64,000 bases of DNA, taken from the NCBI RefSeq assembly GCF_021991835.1, contig NZ_JAHDAU010000006.1:219056-283055 (forward strand). The letters are read 5' to 3'. Under the pieces are notes generated by a model. It did no database searches and was not told the origin of the DNA. It saw only the letters and a list, made by a program, of their open reading frames with translations. Below are positions 1-7,694 of this stretch, one piece after another (position 1 is the stretch's first letter; each line of letters opens with the position of its first letter). The position numbers and the translations under genes were made by a program. The stretch is from Polaribacter sargassicola (lineage in GTDB: Bacteria; Bacteroidota; Bacteroidia; Flavobacteriales; Flavobacteriaceae).

Positions 1-1698
1 AAAACAATTACAATAAAAGATCAAGGTTTAGGAATGACAGCCGATGAGGTTGAAAAGTACATCAACCAAATTGCTTTTTCTGGAGCTGAAGAATTTTTAG
101 ACAAATATAAAGACAACGAAGCAGGAATTATTGGGCATTTTGGTCTTGGTTTTTACTCTGCTTTTATGGTGGCTGATAAAGTAGAAATTATTACAAAGTC
201 TTTTAAAGATGAACCTGCTGCACATTGGACTTGTGATGGTTCTCCTGAATATACTTTAGTAGAACATGATAAATCTGACAGAGGAACTGAAATTATTTTA
301 CACGTTGCAGAAGATTCTTTAGAATTTTTAGAAGATAGTAAAATTGAAGGTTTATTAACAAAATACAATCGTTTTAACCAAGTGCCAATTAAATTTGGAA
401 CAAAAGAAATTAACGATCCAGAGTTTACACCAGCAACTACTAAAGATGCAGATGGTAAAGAAACTACAGAACCTCATAAACAAATTACAGTTGATAACAT
501 CATCAACAACACAGATCCTGCTTGGACAAAAGCGCCTGCAGATTTAAATGATGAAGATTATAAAAACTTCTACAGAGAATTGTATCCAATGCAATTTGAA
601 GAGTCTTTATTTCACATCCATTTAAATGTAGATTATCCTTTTAACTTAACAGGTATTTTATTCTTCCCTAAATTATCTCAAAACATGGATATGCAAAAGG
701 ATAAAATCCAATTGTATCAAAACCAAGTTTTTGTAACAGATAATGTAGAAGGAATTGTACCAGACTTTTTACAAATGTTAAAAGGTGTTATCGATTCTCC
801 AGACATTCCATTAAACGTTTCTCGTTCTTACTTACAAGCAGACGGAGCTGTTAAAAAAATATCTGGTTACATCACTAAAAAAGTAGCAGATAAATTATCT
901 TCTTTATTTAAAAAAGACAGAGCAGATTTTGAGCAAAAATGGAACGACATCAAAGTAATTATCGAATACGGAATGTTGTCTGAAGATAAATTCTTCGATA
1001 AAGCTAAAAAGTTTGCTTTATACCCAACAGTTGCAGATACTTTTTTCACTTTTGATGAATTAATTGAAAAAACAAAAGATTCTCAGACAGATAAAGATGG
1101 TAATCATGTTATTTTATACACAGCTAGCAAAGAAGCGCAACATAGTTATATACAAGATGCTACTGCAAAAGGTTACGAAGTATTGTTGTTAGACTCTCCT
1201 ATTATTTCGCATTTAATGCAAAAATTAGAAAGTGGAGATGCTAAAGTGAAGTTTACAAGAGTAGATGCTGATTTTATTGATAATTTAATTAAGAAAGACG
1301 ATAACGTAATTTCTAAATTATCTGATGAAGAAAAAGAAACTTTAAAGCCAATTATAGAAAGTGCTGTAAACTCTAAATCTTATACAGTGCAATTAGAAGC
1401 TATGGATTCTGATGCCTCGCCTTTCTTAATTACTGTACCAGAATTTATGCGTAGAATGAAAGAAATGCAAGCTTCTGGTGGTGGCGGAATGATGGGAATG
1501 GGTAATTTCCCAGACATGTACAATTTAGTTGTAAATACAAACAGCCCGTTAGTTTCAGAAATTTTAAATACAAAAGACGCTGAAGCTCAAAAAGGATTAA
1601 TTTCTCAGGCTTTTGATTTAGCGAAGTTATCTCAAAACCTTTTACATGGTGAAGATTTAACAAACTTTATTAAACGTTCTTACCAATTGATAAAATAG
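1..1698 (+). CDS. htpG: Molecular chaperone HtpG (Hsp90), 5'-truncated by window edge
   Basis: ATP-dependent Hsp90-family chaperone of the cytosol. The reading frame is open from base 1, so the gene starts outside the window; 565 residues are visible and roughly 65-75 N-terminal residues are missing compared with typical bacterial HtpG (about 630). The start of the visible part carries the DxGxGMT nucleotide-binding motif (here DQGLGMT) and the INQIAFSGAEEF stretch, then the glycine-rich ATP lid (HFGLGFYSAFMV). The middle domain has the SRSYLQ segment. The C-terminal dimerisation part contains a Gly/Met-rich stretch (SGGGGMMGMG). A strong terminator follows at once, so transcription probably ends here. 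Identification is secure. Confidence 0.97.
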   Translation, partial: KTITIKDQGLGMTADEVEKYINQIAFSGAEEFLDKYKDNEAGIIGHFGLGFYSAFMVADKVEIITKSFKDEPAAHWTCDGSPEYTLVEHDKSDRGTEIILHVAEDSLEFLEDSKIEGLLTKYNRFNQVPIKFGTKEINDPEFTPATTKDADGKETTEPHKQITVDNIINNTDPAWTKAPADLNDEDYKNFYRELYPMQFEESLFHIHLNVDYPFNLTGILFFPKLSQNMDMQKDKIQLYQNQVFVTDNVEGIVPDFLQMLKGVIDSPDIPLNVSRSYLQADGAVKKISGYITKKVADKLSSLFKKDRADFEQKWNDIKVIIEYGMLSEDKFFDKAKKFALYPTVADTFFTFDELIEKTKDSQTDKDGNHVILYTASKEAQHSYIQDATAKGYEVLLLDSPIISHLMQKLESGDAKVKFTRVDADFIDNLIKKDDNVISKLSDEEKETLKPIIESAVNSKSYTVQLEAMDSDASPFLITVPEFMRRMKEMQASGGGGMMGMGNFPDMYNLVVNTNSPLVSEILNTKDAEAQKGLISQAFDLAKLSQNLLHGEDLTNFIKRSYQLIK

Positions 1699-1720
1699 TG
1701 GTAAAACCACAAATAAATAC

Positions 1721-1755
1721 AAAACCTCTTTGTGAAAACAGAGAGGTTTTTTTTA
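1721..1755 (+). terminator. Rho-independent terminator of htpG
   Basis: AAAACCTCT pairs with AGAGGTTTT around a 12-nt loop and is followed by a run of eight T. It lies 22 bp after the htpG stop codon. Confidence 0.85.
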
Positions 1756-1811
1756 TTTTAAGACTAAAAAACAATTAACTTGTAAATCCAAATACTCATA
1801 ACATAAATACA

Positions 1812-2627
1812 ATGGCAAACAGAATATTTAAAAATCTATTAAATGCAGAAATTGAAAATTTTAAATCTTCTTTTTCAAATACTTCTCATGAACTATTTTA
1901 TGATAATGAGAAAAAAAAATTAATCCACCCTGGTGAATTTGGAACTTACAGAGAAAGAACATTACTACCTTTCTTAAAAATGATTATGCCTCAAAGATTA
2001 ACCATAAATACCGGTTTTTTAATTACACCTAAAGATAATATAAGTTCTCAGTGCGATTTAGTCATTTACGATTCTAAATCAACTCCTTTGATTAAAGATA
2101 ACCAAAATCAAACTTTTTTTCCAATAGAAACAGTCGTAGGAGTTGGAGAAGTAAAGTCTAATCTATCTAAAACAGAATTTAAGAAAGCATTAAATAAATT
2201 AGCAAGAAATAAAAAACTAAGAAATGATATTTCAGAAAATAACCCATCATTTATAAAAAGAGACATGAACTTAATAGGTTCAATTGATTTGAAAAGAAAT
2301 ATTTATGATAATATTTTTAGCTTTTTAATTTGTGAAAAATTAAATTTTGATCTTTCTGAAATAAATTTTGATAAAGTCTATGACGATGATATTGAACAAG
2401 AGTATAAACATAATCTAATTTTAAGTGTTAAGGATGGTATTTTTCTTTATAAAAAAGATAAAATGTGGGGATTTCCACATTTAGCTCATAGAGCTTTAAA
2501 AGACCATTTTTTAAAACCTGAAGAACAATCTCCAAACGAGCATTTTTATGCCTTTACAAACTTTTTCTTTTTAGCTATGGAAAGCGGAACAATCTTTTAT
2601 CCTGAGATTGCTTATTATTTACATTAA
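1812..2627 (+). CDS. DUF6602-like protein, possible PD-(D/E)XK nuclease fold
   Basis: Protein of 271 aa resembling the DUF6602 family. No signal peptide or membrane segment is seen. The N-terminal half carries EFGTYRERTLLPFL (E48), then SSQCDLVIYD (D82) and GVGEVKS (E113-x-K115). This E...D...ExK spacing is what a PD-(D/E)XK nuclease-like core would show, so a nucleic-acid-cleaving or DNA-binding role is possible but only inferred. The C-terminal half (from about residue 160) has no recognised motif. The gene stands alone between the htpG terminator and a cupin gene. It could be a solitary restriction- or defence-type gene. Family assignment is moderate and activity is unknown. Confidence 0.6.
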   Translation: MANRIFKNLLNAEIENFKSSFSNTSHELFYDNEKKKLIHPGEFGTYRERTLLPFLKMIMPQRLTINTGFLITPKDNISSQCDLVIYDSKSTPLIKDNQNQTFFPIETVVGVGEVKSNLSKTEFKKALNKLARNKKLRNDISENNPSFIKRDMNLIGSIDLKRNIYDNIFSFLICEKLNFDLSEINFDKVYDDDIEQEYKHNLILSVKDGIFLYKKDKMWGFPHLAHRALKDHFLKPEEQSPNEHFYAFTNFFFLAMESGTIFYPEIAYYLH

Positions 2628-2714
2628 AAATAAGTAAACCTCAATTTTTAATATAAAAAAATTTCGCTTCAAGACTTTAATATTTTCGTACATTAGAGTT
2701 TAGAAAAAAATATA

Positions 2715-3056
2715 ATGAAACTAGTTCACACAAGTCAATTACCCGAAATTGGTACAAGTCATGATGAATCCATAAAAAAAAAGGTGTTTATCAAAAAAGG
2801 TGAAGTTCCACAATTAATGATGTTTGGTTCTGCAACTTTTACACCCGGACAAGAAGTAGAAACGCATAAACACGATACCATGTACGAAGTTTTTTACATA
2901 CAAACTGGCAAAGCAGAATTTATTATTAATGATAAAAAAATGATTGTAGTTGCTGGTGATTGTATTACTATTGAGCAAGGCGAATATCATTCTATGAGTA
3001 ATCCTTTTTCTGATAATGTAACTTGGACATACTTTGGTATAGCAACTGATAAATAA
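2715..3056 (+). CDS. Small single-domain cupin protein
   Basis: A 113-aa cupin_2 beta-barrel protein with no signal peptide. Cupin motif 1 is visible as HKHDTMYEVFYIQTGKAEF (two His and a Glu as possible metal ligands). Motif 2 is GDCITIEQGEYHSMSNP, with the last metal-ligand-type His. Cupins of this size range from sugar isomerases to small-molecule sensors, so the substrate cannot be named. It appears monocistronic, with 87 bp upstream and about 100 bp downstream to the next gene. Confidence 0.8.
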   Translation: MKLVHTSQLPEIGTSHDESIKKKVFIKKGEVPQLMMFGSATFTPGQEVETHKHDTMYEVFYIQTGKAEFIINDKKMIVVAGDCITIEQGEYHSMSNPFSDNVTWTYFGIATDK

Positions 3057-3154
3057 ACGTAAAATTTTAGCTTAGTTTTGATTTTAAAGATAAAAACAAG
3101 TAAATTCGTTGAAACTAATCAAACTTTATATTTATTACATTTTATAAACCAAAG

Positions 3155-3664
3155 ATGAAAAAATATATACTACTTTTTGTATTCAGTATTTTAATATTTG
3201 CTTGTAATAAAGACAAAGAAGTTAGCTCTACAGATTTTAAAACTTGGTCTAAAAGACATTTAACCACACAATTAAAAGATTCTTTAGAATACGGTAAATC
3301 TTACCTTTCTATTTACTCTCAAATCTACAGCGTATCCGAGCACAAAACACATAGTTTAACCGCAATGGTTAGTATGAGAAATACAAGTGACACAGATACA
3401 ATTTACCTTTTAAAAGCAGAATATTTTGATACTAAAGGAAAATCTGTTCGTACTTATTTTAATAAAACTATTTTTTTAGCTCCTTTAGAAACTACAGAAA
3501 TTATTATTGATGAAGTTGATAAAGAAGGCGGAACAGGTTCTAATTTTATCTTCGAGTGGAAAATCCCAAAAGATTCTCCAGAACCATTATTTGAAGGAAT
3601 TATGAATTCTACTAAAGGACAACAAGGCTTATCCTTTTCTACACAATCTAAAAGAATTAAATAA
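3155..3664 (+). CDS. DUF3124 family lipoprotein
   Basis: A 169-aa protein with a lipoprotein signal peptide: a hydrophobic stretch ends in LIFAC, giving the lipid-modified Cys at residue 17, so it should be membrane-anchored in the envelope. The mature part contains the DUF3124-type beta-rich domain (SIYSQIYS...LTAMVSMRNTSDTDTIYL...EYFDTKGKSVRTY...LAPLETTEIII...GSNFIFEW). The biochemical role of the family is not established. The downstream zinc metallopeptidase gene starts 59 bp later on the same strand and may be co-transcribed. Confidence 0.75.
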   Translation: MKKYILLFVFSILIFACNKDKEVSSTDFKTWSKRHLTTQLKDSLEYGKSYLSIYSQIYSVSEHKTHSLTAMVSMRNTSDTDTIYLLKAEYFDTKGKSVRTYFNKTIFLAPLETTEIIIDEVDKEGGTGSNFIFEWKIPKDSPEPLFEGIMNSTKGQQGLSFSTQSKRIK

Positions 3665-3723
3665 AATTGTAATTTAATTCTATCAGAAAAAAAAGATAAT
3701 TTTACTTTTTAAATATATTAATA

Positions 3724-4617
3724 ATGAAATGGAAAGGAAATAGAAAAAGTAGCAATATAGAAGACAGAAGAGGCGCATCTTCTAGCGGTAGTAGTTCTGG
3801 TGGCGGCTTAAACCCAATGCTTATTGGACTTTTATTAAAGCTAGTAACTTCTAAAAAAGGATTAATTATAGTTGGTATTGTATTAGCGGTAATGTATTTT
3901 ACAGGTAACAATCCACTAAATTTTATTACTGGTAACAACCAAATTCAATCTACATCAACTTATAAAGGAACAGCTTCAGAAAATGAATTGGCAGATTTTA
4001 GTGCTACCGTTTTAGCAAATACAGAAGATGTTTGGAAACAAATAATACCTAATTACAGAGAACCTACTTTAGTTCTTTTTTCTGGATCTGTAACTTCTGC
4101 TTGTGGCGGTGCTACAAGTGCAACAGGACCTTTTTATTGTCCCGGTGATGAAAAACTTTATATTGATTTAAGTTTTTTTGAAGAAATGGGAAGAAAATTA
4201 AATGCTCCAGGAGATTTTGCTCAAGCTTATGTAATTGCACATGAAGTTGGCCATCACATACAAACAATTACAGGCATTAATAAAAAAGTACAATCTTTAC
4301 GTGGGCAAATTAGCCAAACAGAATACAACAAATATTCTGTAATGTTAGAGTTACAAGCCGATTTTTATGCTGGCGTTTGGGCACATCATTTTCAAAAAGT
4401 AAACAAATCTATGCAAATGGAAGATGGAGATTTAGAAGAAGCTCTAAATGCCGCTCATGCAACTGGAGATGATCTTTTACAAGAAAAATACAGCGGAAGA
4501 GTTGTACCAGATTCTTTTACTCATGGCACTTCTGCACAAAGAATGCGTTGGTTTAAAAAAGGTTTTGATACCGGAGATGTTAACCAAGGTGATACTTTTA
4601 ATGCAAGTTCGTTGTAA
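3724..4617 (+). CDS. Neutral zinc metallopeptidase, YpfJ family
   Basis: A 297-aa member of the putative neutral zinc metallopeptidase family (Zn_peptidase, YpfJ type). The N-terminus is a basic, Ser/Gly-rich segment (residues 5-30) followed by one transmembrane helix (about 46-60), so the catalytic part should face the periplasm. The zinc motif HEVGHH is at residues 173-178. A downstream Glu in LELQADFYAGVWAHH is the probable third ligand region, and the family hallmark ACGGATSATGPFYCPGDEKLYID precedes the active site at about 126-148. The physiological substrate is unknown. A bidirectional terminator follows. Confidence 0.9.
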   Translation: MKWKGNRKSSNIEDRRGASSSGSSSGGGLNPMLIGLLLKLVTSKKGLIIVGIVLAVMYFTGNNPLNFITGNNQIQSTSTYKGTASENELADFSATVLANTEDVWKQIIPNYREPTLVLFSGSVTSACGGATSATGPFYCPGDEKLYIDLSFFEEMGRKLNAPGDFAQAYVIAHEVGHHIQTITGINKKVQSLRGQISQTEYNKYSVMLELQADFYAGVWAHHFQKVNKSMQMEDGDLEEALNAAHATGDDLLQEKYSGRVVPDSFTHGTSAQRMRWFKKGFDTGDVNQGDTFNASSL

Positions 4618-4636
4618 ATAAAAAAAGTTATACAAT

Positions 4637-4670
4637 AAAAAAAGCATCAGAAATATCTGATGCTTTTTTT
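4637..4670. terminator. Bidirectional terminator between convergent genes
   Basis: GCATCAGA and TCTGATGC form an 8-bp stem with an AATA loop, flanked by an A-run on the left and a T-run on the right, so it can serve both the metallopeptidase gene (+) and the DUF2721 gene (-). Confidence 0.88.
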
Positions 4671-4683
4671 ATTTATATTTAAA

Positions 4684-5091
4684 TTATTTCTTTTTTAAAT
4701 GTTCTTCTATATCTGCAATATGATGTTGTAAAGCTTCTGTTGAAATCTGAATTTCTTTAATTAATAACCCTAAAGAAATAATTAATAAAATTAAAGCTAA
4801 ACCAAATACCCAAATGGCAATCGTAAAAAAGTTTACATAAATTAAAAACATGGTTACAACGCAAAACAACAAGCTAGAAATACCAAAAACTTGCATCCAT
4901 CTTGTTAATTGCAAACGCATTTTTAAGTTCTTAATTTGTCTTAAAATAGAAGTATCTTTCTTTTCTAAATAAATATCATGCAAATTTCTAATTACACTTG
5001 CATACGCTAAAAAACGGTTTGTATAAGCTAACATTATCAATGAAATTGCAGAAAATAAAAGAGTTGGTGTAGTAAGTGAAAGTTCTTCCAT
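4684..5091 (-). CDS. DUF2721 family membrane protein
   Basis: A 135-aa protein matching the DUF2721 pattern: an N-terminal hydrophobic helix (about residues 8-30) with a conserved TNRFLAYASVIRNL segment, a charged cytosolic loop (about 38-60), two further hydrophobic helices (about 65-85 and 88-110) and a C-terminal amphipathic, possibly coiled-coil tail (IQISTEALQHHIADIEEHLKKK). It is an inner-membrane protein of unknown function. It is convergent with the upstream metallopeptidase and divergent from the VanX-like gene. Confidence 0.8.
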   Translation of the reverse strand: MEELSLTTPTLLFSAISLIMLAYTNRFLAYASVIRNLHDIYLEKKDTSILRQIKNLKMRLQLTRWMQVFGISSLLFCVVTMFLIYVNFFTIAIWVFGLALILLIISLGLLIKEIQISTEALQHHIADIEEHLKKK

Positions 5092-5130
5092 GATTAAAAT
5101 CTAAGATTAATTATTAACATTTAATTTATG

Positions 5131-5138
5131 TATTTTTG
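5131..5138 (+). promoter_or_regulatory. Bacteroidota-type -7 promoter element (VanX-like gene)
   Basis: TATTTTTG matches the TAnnTTTG consensus and lies 5 bp before the ATG at 5143, implying a very short or absent 5' leader. No clear -33 TTG was found. Confidence 0.4.
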
Positions 5139-5142
5139 AAGT

Positions 5143-5811
5143 ATGAAAAAAACAATCATACTTTTATTTATATTATTCAGTACATTTTCTTATTCTCAAA
5201 AGCTAGAAAATGGCTTTGTTTATTTATCAGATATTGATAAATCTATTCAACTAGAATTACGATATTTAAGTCATCATAATTTTATTGGTAAGCCAATTAA
5301 TGGTTATTACAAAAGTAAGATTATTGTTACCAAAGAAACAGCACAGGCTCTAAAAAATATTCAACAAATTTTATTAAAAAAAGAACTTAGTCTTAAAATA
5401 TTTGATGCGTACAGACCACAACAAGCTGTAGATCATTTTGTCGTTTGGGCTAAAGATCTAAAAGACACATTAATGAAAAATGAATTTTACCCTGATACAC
5501 CTAAGAACGAACTTTTTAAAAAAGGTTATATAGCAACAAAATCTGGGCACACAAGAGGTAGCACAGTAGATTTAACTATTATAAATCTAAAAACCGGAAA
5601 AGAATTAAATATGGGAAGTCCTTATGATTTCTTTGGAGAAAAATCTCATACATTTTATAAAAATTTAAAAAAAGAAGAAAAAGAAAATAGATTATTTTTA
5701 AGACAAATAATGATAGAAAATGGATTTAAACCCTATAATTATGAATGGTGGCATTTTACATTAAAAGAAGAACCTTTTCCTAAAAAATATTTTAATTTTC
5801 CTATAAAATAA
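5143..5811 (+). CDS. VanX/DdpX-like D-Ala-D-Ala dipeptidase (M15D)
   Basis: A secreted zinc dipeptidase of 222 aa that should hydrolyse D-alanyl-D-alanine or related dipeptides in the periplasm, in peptidoglycan-fragment recycling or cell-wall turnover. A signal peptide covers residues 1-19 (cleavage near YSQ). Family residues are visible: substrate-binding Arg in FDAYRP (R91), zinc ligands H136 and D143 in SGHTRGSTVDL, catalytic Glu 201 and zinc ligand His 204 in EWWHF. Length fits the VanX family plus a signal. There are no vanH/vanA neighbours, so a housekeeping role is more likely than glycopeptide resistance. Confidence 0.92.
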   Translation: MKKTIILLFILFSTFSYSQKLENGFVYLSDIDKSIQLELRYLSHHNFIGKPINGYYKSKIIVTKETAQALKNIQQILLKKELSLKIFDAYRPQQAVDHFVVWAKDLKDTLMKNEFYPDTPKNELFKKGYIATKSGHTRGSTVDLTIINLKTGKELNMGSPYDFFGEKSHTFYKNLKKEEKENRLFLRQIMIENGFKPYNYEWWHFTLKEEPFPKKYFNFPIK

Positions 5812-5856
5812 AATAAGTTTTAACAAAACCGCAACATCTTCCCTAAAAATCGGCAT

Positions 5857-5864
5857 TATATTTG
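5857..5864 (+). promoter_or_regulatory. Bacteroidota-type -7 promoter element
   Basis: TATATTTG matches TAnnTTTG about 30 bp before the ATG at 5894, a usual distance for a short leader. Confidence 0.45.
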
Positions 5865-5893
5865 TTACATTATTACTTAAAAATCATTTATAA

Positions 5894-6568
5894 ATGAAAA
5901 TAAAAACAAAACTTCTTATTATTCCTTTTATTTTTTTTTCAATTATTAAAATAAATGCACAATTAGATACTAATACGGGTAATAATGATAAAAAAGGAAC
6001 CGTTAAAACAACTATTTTAAGCAGTGCCAAAGAAGTAAAGAAGCCAAACTCTATAGAAATAAATGGTACAGATGGTTTTAAAAATGCTTTTGATAAAGAA
6101 AATGAAAAATTAAAACAACAGCAAAAAGAAGAAAACTTAAATAATAAAGGAATTATAAGTCAAGCTAAATTAAGAGAAGAAAAATTTTTAAAATCTTTTA
6201 AAAAAATAAATGGTCAATATATTTATCCAAAAATAGATCAAGATTTAGGTAGTATAAGAACTTCTGCCAAAAGCATACATATAATCTGTAGAGACTTCCA
6301 ATACCCTGATGGTGATAGAGTTACCATTTTAGTAAATGACATACCTGTTGTTGTAAATATTGTTCTCAAACAAAATTATCAGAAATTTACAATTCCATTA
6401 GAAGTTGGTATTAATAAAATTGCCTTTAAAGCATTAAACCAAGGAACCTCTGGACCAAACACTGCTGCCTTTAAAGTTTATAATGATAGTGGTACACTAA
6501 TTTCTTCTAACGAGTGGAATTTAGCAACAGATGCCAAGGCTACATTAATTGTTGCAAAAGATAAATAA
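5894..6568 (+). CDS. Secreted protein of unknown function
   Basis: A 224-aa protein with an N-terminal signal peptide (hydrophobic residues 7-20, cleavage near INAQ). It is followed by a Lys/Asn-rich, probably helical region (about 45-110, KENEKLKQQQKEENLNNKG) and a C-terminal beta-rich domain (about 120-224) with alternating hydrophobics (VTILVNDIPVVVNIVL, KFTIPLEVGINKIAFKALNQG). The C-terminal part looks like an immunoglobulin-like sandwich. I do not recognise the family. It has its own promoter element and no operon partner. Confidence 0.7.
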   Translation: MKIKTKLLIIPFIFFSIIKINAQLDTNTGNNDKKGTVKTTILSSAKEVKKPNSIEINGTDGFKNAFDKENEKLKQQQKEENLNNKGIISQAKLREEKFLKSFKKINGQYIYPKIDQDLGSIRTSAKSIHIICRDFQYPDGDRVTILVNDIPVVVNIVLKQNYQKFTIPLEVGINKIAFKALNQGTSGPNTAAFKVYNDSGTLISSNEWNLATDAKATLIVAKDK

Positions 6569-6635
6569 TAACTACTTAATATTTTAAAGCTTAAAATTTT
6601 TTAATCCCTTACTTTTTTATTCTATATAAAACAGC

Positions 6636-6643
6636 TATTTTTG
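6636..6643 (+). promoter_or_regulatory. Bacteroidota-type -7 promoter element for pdhA-pdhC
   Basis: TATTTTTG matches TAnnTTTG 58 bp before the pdhA ATG; the intervening leader is A/T-rich with no obvious structure. Confidence 0.4.
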
Positions 6644-6701
6644 TATTACGATTATTTTATTATCTTTATTAATAATCATTAAACAAACAATAATTAATAG
6701 A

Positions 6702-7691
6702 ATGAAAAAAATCACCAAACAAACCTATTTAGATTGGTACAAAGACATGCTTTTTTGGCGTAAGTTCGAAGACAAACTTGCTTCTGTTTACATTCAACAA
6801 AAAGTTAGAGGTTTCTTACATTTATATAATGGACAAGAGGCAATTTTAGCAGGTGCATTGCATGCAATGGATTTAACTAAGGATAAAATGATTACTGCTT
6901 ATAGGAATCATGTTCAACCAATTGGTATGGGAGAAGATCCAAAACGTGTTATGGCTGAATTATACGGAAAAGCTACCGGAACATCTAAAGGTATGGGTGG
7001 TTCTATGCATATTTTTTCTAAAGAATTTGGTTTTTACGGAGGACATGGTATTGTTGGTGGTCAAATTCCATTAGGTGCAGGTATTGCTTTTGGTGATAAA
7101 TATAATAATACAGGAGGTGTTACCTTAACTTGTTTTGGTGATGGTGCTGCAAGACAAGGTTCTTTACACGAAGCTTTTAACTTAGCTATGTTATGGAAAT
7201 TACCAGTAATCTTTATTTGTGAAAATAACGGATATGCAATGGGAACTTCTGTAGAAAGAACAGCAAACCATACAGATATTTGGAAACTTGGTTTAGGTTA
7301 TGAAATGCCTTGTGGACCTGTAGATGCTATGAATCCTATAAAAGTTGCAGAAGCTATTGATGAAGCTTTAGACAGAGCTAGACGTGGTGATGGACCAACT
7401 TTCTTAGAAATGAAAACTTATAGATATAGAGGTCACTCAATGTCTGATGCTCAACACTACAGAACTAAAGATGAAGTAGAAGAGTATAAAAAAATAGATC
7501 CTATTACTCAAGTTCTAGATATTATTAAAGAAAAAGAGTACGCTACTGCAGAAGAAATTGCTGCTATAGATAAAGAAGTTAAGGCTATGGTAAAAGAGTG
7601 CGAACAATTTGCAGAAGACTCTCCGTATCCAGAAACTCAGCAAATGTACGATATGGTTTATGAACAAGAAGATTATCCTTTTATAAAGTAA
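6702..7691 (+). CDS. pdhA: Pyruvate dehydrogenase E1 component, alpha subunit
   Basis: The thiamine-diphosphate subunit of the pyruvate dehydrogenase complex, which decarboxylates pyruvate to acetyl-CoA together with E1-beta, E2 and E3. Length is 329 aa, normal for E1-alpha. The ThDP/Mg motif GDG...NN spans residues 146-176 (CFGDGAARQGSLHEAFN ... ENNGYAMGT). The family segment YRYRGHSMSD is present near residues 242-251. The E2 gene begins 3 bp after the stop, so the two are co-transcribed. The E1-beta gene is not adjacent, which implies it lies elsewhere in the genome. Confidence 0.95.
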   Translation: MKKITKQTYLDWYKDMLFWRKFEDKLASVYIQQKVRGFLHLYNGQEAILAGALHAMDLTKDKMITAYRNHVQPIGMGEDPKRVMAELYGKATGTSKGMGGSMHIFSKEFGFYGGHGIVGGQIPLGAGIAFGDKYNNTGGVTLTCFGDGAARQGSLHEAFNLAMLWKLPVIFICENNGYAMGTSVERTANHTDIWKLGLGYEMPCGPVDAMNPIKVAEAIDEALDRARRGDGPTFLEMKTYRYRGHSMSDAQHYRTKDEVEEYKKIDPITQVLDIIKEKEYATAEEIAAIDKEVKAMVKECEQFAEDSPYPETQQMYDMVYEQEDYPFIK

Positions 7692-7694
7692 AAT

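Noticed and set aside
5143..5811. Vancomycin resistance gene vanX
   Set aside because: The protein has a signal peptide and there are no vanA, vanH or vanRS neighbours; a periplasmic recycling dipeptidase fits better.
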